A stretch of DNA of 64,000 nt, taken from the NCBI RefSeq assembly GCF_000464535.1, contig NW_006913589.1:62001-126000 (forward strand), given 5' to 3'. This DNA comes from Endocarpon pusillum Z07020 (Eukaryota; Ascomycota; Eurotiomycetes; Verrucariales; Verrucariaceae). A program made the translations under genes and the position numbers. The notes beneath the pieces were generated by a model, which saw only the letters and a list, made by a program, of their open reading frames with translations, was not told the DNA's origin and ran no database searches. Below are positions 55,592-64,000 of this stretch, piece after piece (position 1 is the stretch's first letter; each line of letters begins with the position of its first letter).

Positions 55592-58500
55592 GCATCCAGC
55601 GACGTGACCCGCTTCAAACTCAAGTGGCGTGGGCAACCCACACAGTCGACCGGGTAAATTAGTATGTTGATCGTCACAATCGGACGCCGGGGCCATGGGC
55701 CTGGGTTCGAGCTTGCAGGGTGGGCAGATGCCATTATTGCTGTGCCGCATTTTTGGTCGAAGGTTACAATGGAGCAGCCAAGGTAAAATGGAGTGATGCT
55801 ACTAGTAGCGAAACAACGATCATGTCGGTGCCGTAGGTGCCGCAATCGTGCACAAGGTTGTGGTGACAGGTCACCGACCATTGAACTCTGTTCTCTCCAA
55901 AGATCCTCATCCACCGTCGGAACCTTCTGCATAAATGTAATGCGGCTGTGAGCCATCAATTCAAATCATCCTCAAAATGTAGATTATTCCAGGCACATTC
56001 TTTGGGTGGGTGGTATTAGTGTGTCCTAGCGCGCCGTAGAGAATGTTTGACGATTGGGACTATGACCTGATTAGGGATGCGAATCCCCCTAAGGCTCTAC
56101 CGTGGTGAGGTTTGCTAACAACGAGATGGTGGAGAGGCTTCTCCGGGTGGCCAAAGCTTAAAGAGTACTACGTAGAAGTGCCGGACAGAATTTCAGATCA
56201 ACCATCGGCTTAGTTGCGGCGAGCCTATGAGAAAGTTCGATCCAGGAACAGCAAGATCAGGGTGAAATCACCACGAGTCACCGTTCTATTCCACACCAAG
56301 ACTTCTCCAAGGAACCACACCAACATGATAATGTCATGATCCTATGGTTTCGGCTTCGGATCAACTATTGAACAACAGGCTCGGAAGAGGCACGTTATCA
56401 GACCGGCAAAACAGATCAGATCTGCCATGATATGACACACTACCAGCTTAATTCCCTGGCACAGATTGCTAAATCCATGGATAGATTCAGCTCGAGACCT
56501 AGCTCAACACACCATGGGAAGCCTGATCCTCTACCCTAAGATGCTGAACTCTCCCGGGGTAGGGCGCCTGGAAATTCAAAGAGCATGTCGATGTGAGGAT
56601 GTCACTCAGAGTAGCCCCGATAAAATACTAAGAGTTATCTGGGTCTTTTGTCCGGGTGTCGAGTGCTAATGAAATTAAATTGATAGGTCAATTCGTTGGT
56701 TCCTCCGAGGAGGCATTCAACACAAGTATTCCGTACACAGTACGTAAATTATGCATAGGTTAGCAGAAGCGACCTACAAAATTTCGTCCACCTGAGAGCG
56801 CATGCGCCAAATTATGCGCAGTGGAAACGCGATATGGCGCCGATAAAGCCCGTGAGCCGACCTGAGACGCTGCAACAGCGGTTGGTGATTGCGAGATACG
56901 CCTAGTCTTGGGGGCGAGTTGGGCCTCTCCCTTTTCAAATCACAAGCGACACCGCCATCACCAGTAATAATCGAAAAGCTGATACTCGCTGCTATCCTAA
57001 CTCTGTATCAGCAGGGTCATGTTGTGGAAAACCCCATATGAGGCGGCAAGTGTCATTGTCAAATATGTTTCCATACTCGAATGCCATCAGCTAGACTCCA
57101 GTACCGCTGACCATTGTGAGAAATAGAGGATACAGACGCCAGAAAATGAACACGCTGGCTTGCATGGAATGGATGCAGCTGAATAAGGCAATCCGGCATA
57201 GACCATCGCCTTTCCTGTGTGCCTTGTCAGAGTTGTCACAACAGTCCACCAATGGAATACGGATTTGCAAGGATGATATGTGTGCGCGATAAACGAGATC
57301 AGCCGAGTCGAGCGGTTAGTTAAGCACCTTCCGCGAATGGCAGGGATGATTTCAAGACGAAACCGCTGAGCAAGACTCTAGCGCTGGGAGGCATACGTAG
57401 GAAGTGACCTGACCACCTGCAGGCCACCCACCTGGCGCCCATAACTACCAGAAGGTTCGTCGAGCATGTCAGAATAACTATCTGGCGGTCTCAAATCAAG
57501 TACACTGTTCTGCAGGTGTTGGTCCCTATCCTTTATGATCACACCCAGCTGCTTTACCGCGGTGAAGAAGCGCAGTTAGACGAGGTTCTGGCCCCCAAAG
57601 CTGTGCAGCCTTTTTGCCACACGCTGCTCCTTTTTCTCTCACATCCTGACTGCTCCGTACTGCGTAGTAAGCCTCTGCACGGGCGGTGGTCCATTCCCTG
57701 CACGTTTGATACACTTCCCGCCAGCGGCTCACCCCTAGTCAGAACCCAGCATGCTGGTCTGCCCACCGCCATAGCCGTTGCTCCAACCTAACTCCCACTG
57801 AGGCCTTGCCCGGAGTAGCAGACTGGCATCCGGCAAGAAAGGTTTCGCCTGGGCGTCTTCAGCGTGCTATTGGAGGGAGTGGACCTAGGGCACCCATCTG
57901 TCTTGACTAGCGCTTTCTGGTTGAAGGTTAGAAGTCCACCGTGTTAGCTTAGACTGCGTCTAGCGGTCCACCAACTGACGCTGCTCAGTCCACTGGAATG
58001 TCATTTGTTCGACCGTCGGGCTTGATAGTTCCCCCTCCATCGTCCTGCAAGACACCTTTTTCAATAACTCACCCTTTCCAGTACTCCTGCATGCAACTCT
58101 CCTCCATCATCCAATAGCGCTCGAGGCCTCAGCTGCGACCACTCCTGTGGCCTGCTCATCCACCTGGCACATTTCTTGGCAACCATCAAGCACAACCGCT
58201 CCCCGCGCCATTTTCCTGACGCCGGCGGCAACTGCATTTCTTCGCTTCTCTCGTCCCCCCAAACGCACAGCTTTTCTACAGCTAGCGGGTGCAAATCACT
58301 CCCTCTGGGATGATCTTTGGATTCTCTTAGCCACTCTCCTTTCATATCTAACAGCCTGTCCGCCTCGAGAAACGAAAAAGAACTTACTGAGGGGTGGCCA
58401 CTGCGCCTCGAGGCCGAAACGCGCCAATCGTTCCCGTGACGTTTCAGCGAGGTCGTACGCTTCAAGCGCTCGCTGTCCGCCCCCATGATCGCAAAGGCAT

Positions 58501-58878
58501 TGCTCGCTTCGGGTTTGAGTATTTGACTAAGCGCAGATCAGTCCCTCCAAACTCAACGAGAGTACCTTTGTAACGTCTAAATTTGGATCGTTCTTAAAAG
58601 TGACGACCACTGGGCCGTGCACTCACTTCCTCACGTATGTGAAGGACGGACCGCCTCCTTACGCACCCACTCCCCGACTGTCATTATCGCCGGCCTTCTT
58701 TTGCGACCTCCTTGTCTATCTAGGAAACCATCATTCTGCCACTTGGGGCCCACGGACACCTTCCGTTATTCATGAGGCTTGCATTTCTGCTTTCGAGATA
58801 GTCATTCAAGACTGTCTATCACAGACCGAGGACTTTCTGCCACTTGAAGGGTCCGAGCTCATCTCTGGGCAAAGCTCT
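55592..58878. other. long intergenic region, no gene resolved
   Basis: The part next to 58879 is GC- and CT-rich (57990-58600) and may be the long promoter and leader of the Zn2Cys6 gene; the frame of that gene is open back to 58600 but without ATG. Frames at 57516-57791 and 58061-58486 overlap antisense ORFs and resemble nothing known. Confidence 0.35.
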
Positions 58879-60970
58879 ATGTCAGCTGTGTCCACAACCA
58901 CAATGATGGCTGGCCCTCCACCCTCCGAGAAAGATACGACATCAGACCACAGCGCCTCTGGTTTCACCGCTGTCAATGGCAGAGAGCCTCTGCCCAACGG
59001 CACTAACGGTAGAGCTGAGACCGTTGGTAAAGCTCGCAATGAACCCCTAGACCGCCGAGAACAGCAGGCCACGAGCCACACAACCGGTAGGCAACACTCT
59101 CCACGACCCAGCCAAGATAGTTCCCGCAAGGAGATGCCGAACGGAAACCAGCCATACTCGTCGCCTCATGAGATGGACACCCCTGCAACGAGTCCGGGAA
59201 AGCGAAAACGGTCTTTGACCGACGATGGACGTGACTCGTCAGGAAGTTCTCACTACGATCTGAGTCCACCAAGGAGAGTGAGTGGATCACCCGCCGGCGT
59301 CGTGGATCCCAGGATCCAAAGGGCTCCCGAACCAGAACGCAGCCATGCGTCCTACGTCAATGGTTCGAACGGCATCGAGCCTCACAACGCACGAGACCAC
59401 AACATCGCCTGGCCCACTGATAGGCAGGCACCGCCTAGCTACCAAACCAATGGTCATCATGTGGACAGCTCTGATGCTCAGCTTGCAGAGGCCCTTCAGC
59501 GCGAAACGCAGGCGCAGAATTCGCACAGGACGTGGGGTATTGGTGGCCGACCAGACGATGAGCACACCGATCAGTATGGGGCATATGCTACTGATAGAGC
59601 ATCGCAGGGTGCTGTCCAGGCGACCTCCAAGAGAAAGCGCGTGTTCAGCAACAGGACCAAGACTGGGTGCATGACATGCCGGAAGAGGAAGAAGAAGTGC
59701 GATGAGGGACACCCATACTGTGAGTATACATCCACACATGAACGCTTTCTATGTTATTGAATCTGACTTTCTAGGCCACAATTGCATGCGTGGTGGTTTC
59801 ACTTGCGAGGGCTACAACACACGCACCACATGGCAGAAGCAGTCAAATGCCAAGGGACCGGTGCCGCTACAATCCAAAGATGGCTACGAAGGCTCGGATC
59901 ACACATACTCTGCCAACAGCCATTCTCCCCGCGCGAAACGAGAATCGGCTCCGTACGAGGGCGGCCATCAGATGCGGCCAATCGTCGTGGAAGAGGGTGA
60001 TCAACAAACGCAATATGTGACCAGTCCCACGTCAGCTGGGCCTAGGAATCGAAGCTCCTATTCCCAGCCTTGGGTACGCGGCACATCATACCTGCCTGAG
60101 CAGGCACGCCAAGATCTGCCGCCATTCTCCGAGATCGCTCGCGAGCCTGGGAAGCCAGCATACAGCGTTCCGCCACTGCGAGATTACCCACGTGCGCACG
60201 GCACATCCCAACAACCATCCGCCACATGGCCTGCTCATCCTGCTGACTATCGTCAAGGCTACCCATCTGGTCAAGTCGACCCTCGCAGCCTGCAAGGTGT
60301 AGCGCGAGAAGGTCTCAGCATGGAAGAAACCCAAAAGACAATGATGAAAGGCGACGAGCTTCAAAAGGAGAAAATGCTGAATGGTCAGCTGTTCAAATAC
60401 AACGATCCTCTCCTCGTCGAGGATCGCAAACGGTGCAAGATTGCTCTCAAGCAATTCCACGACGCCGACAACCCCACCATGGGCGTTGCAGAAACGGAAC
60501 GGGCTCGTAAACTTCGCGAAGTCTTCGCGCCTACCCGCAACCCATTGACCAATATGCCATACGCCTTCAAGTGGGACCCCATGGGTGCCATCGGCCCCGG
60601 CAGCGTCGTCGAGACACCGTTCAGATGCCAGTACGGATACAACATCCGCATCGGCGAAGACGTCTACATTGGAGAGAACTGCACCATCATCGATTCATGC
60701 ACCGTCTCAATCGGTGCCAAGACGTGGATTGGGCAGAATGTGCAGATCTTGACCTCGATGGCTCACACCAGCATGAACATGCGTGCTGGCAGTGGAGCCA
60801 ACTGGCAAGGGAAAGCGGTGACTATAGCCGAGGATGTGCACATCGGGGCTGGTGCAATCATCTATCCAGGAGTCACCATCCACCGAGGTGCCCAGGTAGA
60901 GCCGGGTGCGGTGGTGAAGAAGGATGTCGAAATGTATGCTCAAGGGGCCACCCTGGACTTCATGTTGTAA
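58879..60970 (+). CDS. Zn2Cys6 DNA-binding domain fused to a hexapeptide-repeat sugar O-acetyltransferase
   Basis: Exons 58879-59719 and 59775-60970 (55-nt intron, gtgagt...tttctag) give about 678 residues. The ATG at 58879 (MSAVSTTTMMAGPPPSEK) is the first in frame. The N-terminal 240 residues are Ser/Pro/Asn-rich with a KRKR-type nuclear signal. A zinc binuclear cluster follows, C264-x2-C-x6-C-x6-C-x2-C-x6-C291, reading GCMTCRKRKKKCDEGH and then PYCHNCMRGGFTC across the splice. A disordered stretch leads to a maltose-acetyltransferase-type N domain at about 470 (DELQKEKMLNGQLFKYNDPL). The left-handed beta-helix follows (NIRIGEDVYIGENCTI, IGAKTWIGQNVQILT, MAHTS with the expected catalytic His, VHIGAGAIIYPGVTIHRGA) to the end AQGATLDFML. 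The acetyltransferase half looks complete, so the protein may bind DNA and acetylate a small molecule or act as a sensor. The order is supported by continuous exons, not by frame jumps. Confidence 0.9.
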
Positions 60971-63241
60971 AAGATCATCTTTTCTATAAATATTTCTGGG
61001 GGCAAAGTCCCGTTCAGTAAAAGGCTACGCAGCGGCGGCCAGGTCATTCTTAGCGTACTATCAACTGTGGTTTTCTAATACACAACATTCCACATCCTCA
61101 GGCTTTAAAACGGGAGTTTAGATTGAAATGGCTCATCACATCGTTGTGCGACAAGTGATGAGCAGTATTGCTTTCAAGTAGAAACCAAGCATCCTGAAGT
61201 TGACCTCATTAGTAAGGGGTGCCACGACTTTTCCCAGGAGCTCCCATGGCATAGCAGTGCCGGGTTACCTTCGCCAAGCCATACATGAAAACATTGCCTG
61301 CAATTTGTTGCATCCACCTTGGATATCTCACGTGTCTCTAGGACTCGTCTAAATTCGTGCTTGCAAAAAAGTCATAGTCTACACGTGCACTTCGCCTGTG
61401 TCTAGCGGCTGTATGCGACCACCGGTCGATTTACGGTGAATGCTTTGTCTTGCACAGCGTTCATGCAATTGGTCCTGAGGAGCGCTGATAAACTAGACAC
61501 ATACAACTACAGGAATGACTTTAAAATGTCTCATCTGGTATTATTCTCAACCCAACACGATGTAGGAGACTGACAGGATGACAAGACCAGAAAATGGCGA
61601 TGCTGGTTTGTCCGGTCCTTTTCATGCGACTCGTAGGAATCCTTGCTTCCTCCCCATGCTGAATCAAGCTCTCTTCGATGGATTCCCCTTTCAATCTGAC
61701 GAAGGATCAGCAGCTATGAAGCATGAACTGTGAAACAACAATGCCAACGCTGAGTGAGGTCTCTCCCCCAACGCCTGAAATTCTGTTACGCTTTCTATCA
61801 CGATCTGCTATTTAACGGATGGATACTGTATCAAACACCGACCGATGACTGGCCTCGATGGGCTGCTCCGAGGACACGGACGACAAGAATGCGGCCTAGA
61901 AGCCACGAATCATGAATTAAACAATGGCAAATTCTACCATGAATCTTCAAGGCATGAATCAAGCACAACGCTCTCTTGGCTACTAAATCAAGTAAACCAT
62001 CATAAAGCACAACACGAAGACTTTGGCCGATTCTCTATGATTACAACTCTTTCGACATATTTACCAACCTCAACTCCCCTTCCCTCTTTCTGTCAATGTC
62101 GGGCTTCATTCTAGTGCGAAATCTTGCACATAGGCAATTCATACCGAGATTAGGTTGAGGCTAACTACTTTGTACGAGTGACAACAGGGAACCTGAGGGC
62201 GTTGATTTACCAATCTACCCAAAGCAATCATTAATCATGGCAGGGTGATGGTTTTATTCCGTGGAAAATGCATTGCCAACATGCCATGAATGGCGCGCGT
62301 AGTAGGGTCAAATGCTGTGCTCGCTTGGCCCCTGAAACCCGAGTCGTCGGTACCCGGCCAGCTGCATCTAAATGAAAGCAGAATGTGTGATGCTGGAGTA
62401 CATGAATGGGGATCAGCGAGAGGTTGGTGTTCAGGGGGGCATGCATTTAAATCAAGTCATTCGATGGAAAGAGTCTTGAGGCGAAGTCGTGGCGGGAAAG
62501 AAATAGGCGGCTCGGAAACCTCGGCTCGCTAGTTAACTAGGATTTCAGAATGATTGGTTAAGCCAGCTTACTAGTACAGTATTGCCCTAGACCCTAAGTT
62601 AGACCCTGCATCTATCAGCCTCCTTCGGCCTCCGAGAAGTCACACATCCTCAAAAACGTGCATCTTGCATCACTCGCGGATCTCTCACGTGAACGGATAG
62701 CCTAACCGGCTGATCTCACATCTTGCGTAAACAATGTTTCTGTATTTGTCTGTTTGGCCGCTACAGGGGCGGAGTCATGACTCAAGAAGGTTCGCAAGCG
62801 CCCAACTGTTAGTGGATCTACCTCGGGGATTTTTTGGGTAGTTCCATGTAAGTGGGATGGTTACTTGGATACCACCTTAGCCTGTGTTCGGGATGATGGG
62901 GGTGAGGAAGAAGAGAAAGGTGAGAGGATGGGTGATATGACATCGTTCGCTGGTCTGCTTGATCGTCATACCATATTGTGGACGGGTGGACTGCGGAGGA
63001 GTGATCTCTGTATAAAAAAGGTCTTAGACGCCTGCTCTAAGACAACTCCAAGACAACTCCTCGCACGGCGGACTGTGAGCATCCGCCACTGTTCCGGCGG
63101 ACCGCACCTCTACGACTCTCTGCCGCTCTCAGGCTCGCCATCAGAATTGCTCTAGATCACAGCCAGCAGTCGGCTGCTCTGCCATCTACTCTAGCAACTG
63201 CTTTCTACTTCAGTCGATTACCATTCTCTTCGTGGCCACCA
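60971..63241. other. intergenic, no gene recognised
   Basis: Sequence between the convergent ends of the acetyltransferase fusion and IML2. Frames up to about 96 codons, none convincing. A short direct repeat (gacaactccaagacaactcc) is at about 63041-63060. Confidence 0.4.
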
Positions 63242-64000
63242 TCATTTCTTGAGAGGCCCATGTTTAGCTTCCCACTTCCTCAGCGCATCTCCGGCTGTCG
63301 TGATCTTCAGCCCGACCCTCGCGTCCAAATCATATCTCTCCCATTTGCTGGCCTTTTCAATATACTCTCGGCACTCGCTCACCAACCTTGCATCTTTCTG
63401 GATGTCGATGTCGAGTAATTCCTTCGCATTTCGAGCTTGCCCTGGTGCTAAGTCTGTTGACGAGTGCTGCGCCAGCGTGGCACGATCTGTACTCGGATCT
63501 GTCATGCCCGCACCATATTCACGTAGGTATTGACTCCTCTGCATCCAAAGATTTACGCCCATCTCGTAATGTGCAGTTGGTGCTGTCCAGTCATCCCTAT
63601 TCTGGCCCTTGAATAGTATTTTGTCATGGCACAGGACTTCCTTTTGGAGCAACGCCTTAGCTTCGTCGTGTTTGCGTAAATGCCGATAGATTGATGCGCG
63701 CAGGACAGCAAGGATAGCATGTTCGTCTAATTCCTCCCTCTTCCAATTGCTGTTCTGCTCCGGATCCTCACTCCACGCCAGATTGCGTAGCGAATGCTCT
63801 AGCTGTGCGGCTGTCATACGTTTATAACCGTTCCAGAAGAACACCATTTCCTCGCTGGGTGAGACACCAATGGCGTCCACGAAATCGCAGTTCCATGCCT
63901 CAGCACGAGCTGTCCATTTGGTAACCTTGCGGGCGACGAAGACATCAAAGGGAAGTTGACGAGCCATTATCTTTTTTTTGCCCGTGTGGGTCGGAGCAAG
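63242..64000 (-). CDS. IML2: IML2 (TPR39-like mitochondrial/inclusion-body clearance protein), C-terminal part
   Basis: The minus-strand frame is open from the window edge to the stop at 63242, about 252 codons. Family landmarks are QLPFDVFVARKVTKWTARAE, AWNCDFVDAIGVSPSEEMVF, FWNGYKRM, AILAVLRASIYRHLRKHDEA (a TPR-like helix pair), DDWTAPTAHYEMGVNLWMQR and a final helix SKWERYDLDARVGLKITTAG. IML2 proteins are about 700-750 residues, so the ATG at 63967 is probably internal and the first two thirds lie outside. A run AAAAAAAAG just before it might mark an exon edge. In yeast IML2 links inclusion-body and lipid-droplet clearance. No break is visible. Confidence 0.88.
   Translation of the reverse strand, partial: LAPTHTGKKKIMARQLPFDVFVARKVTKWTARAEAWNCDFVDAIGVSPSEEMVFFWNGYKRMTAAQLEHSLRNLAWSEDPEQNSNWKREELDEHAILAVLRASIYRHLRKHDEAKALLQKEVLCHDKILFKGQNRDDWTAPTAHYEMGVNLWMQRSQYLREYGAGMTDPSTDRATLAQHSSTDLAPGQARNAKELLDIDIQKDARLVSECREYIEKASKWERYDLDARVGLKITTAGDALRKWEAKHGPLKK

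Noticed and set aside
58600..58878. 93-residue N-terminal extension of the Zn2Cys6 fusion
   Set aside because: It would start with GTG; no ATG is present before 58879 in this frame.

Overview
The window looks like nuclear DNA of a filamentous ascomycete (Pezizomycotina). Spliced genes have short GT-AG introns of about 44-75 nt, mostly with CTRAC-type branch points. Genes lie on both strands without operons. The families are fungal: a Zn2Cys6 factor, a HET domain, an Asp f 7-like secreted protein, a Mid2-like membrane protein, an Anp1/Van1 mannosyltransferase, a fungal CorA-like protein and IML2. I cannot place it more precisely. Three N runs (5535-6199, 26344-26399, 38686-39155) and several indel-type frame breaks in GC-rich exons show that this is a draft assembly.

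Layout. 1-10 kb: the end of an acidic protein, a frame-broken Siw14/Oca-type phosphatase, a TatD nuclease, a gapped flavocytochrome b2 (L-lactate dehydrogenase) and the ribonucleotide reductase large subunit RNR1 with a cluster of MCB (ACGCG) sites upstream. 10-23 kb: gene-poor, with a decayed APH-type kinase, an expansin-like secreted protein, a 95-bp minisatellite, a 399-bp MITE with TA target sites and two copies of a 71-bp palindromic element. 23-31 kb: a small secreted cysteine protein, a small membrane protein, a 157-unit ATG microsatellite, PEX19 and a fungal orphan gene. 31-41 kb: a degraded block with an Ap4A phosphorylase carrying one stop, a Tc1/mariner-type transposon with 38-bp perfect inverted repeats just upstream of it, a CorA-like gene with a damaged 5' end, a candidate Pol III transcript and a HET-domain relic. 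41-64 kb: a Mid2-like wall sensor, a Ser-rich/Cys-tailed orphan, an ANP1/VAN1 mannosyltransferase, TRAPPC13 with a 7-nt micro-exon, a SWIM-RING protein, a Zn2Cys6 / sugar O-acetyltransferase fusion and the C-terminal part of IML2.

The genes are mostly unrelated housekeeping loci (dNTP synthesis, peroxisome import, vesicle tethering, cell-wall mannan) interrupted by repeat-rich segments. I see no secondary-metabolite cluster. The best candidates for something undescribed are the structured Pol III-like locus at 37.68-37.95 kb, the DNA-binding/acetyltransferase fusion at 58.9-61.0 kb, the SEWE-repeat Cys-tailed protein at 43.5-44.3 kb and the secreted protein at 23.3 kb.
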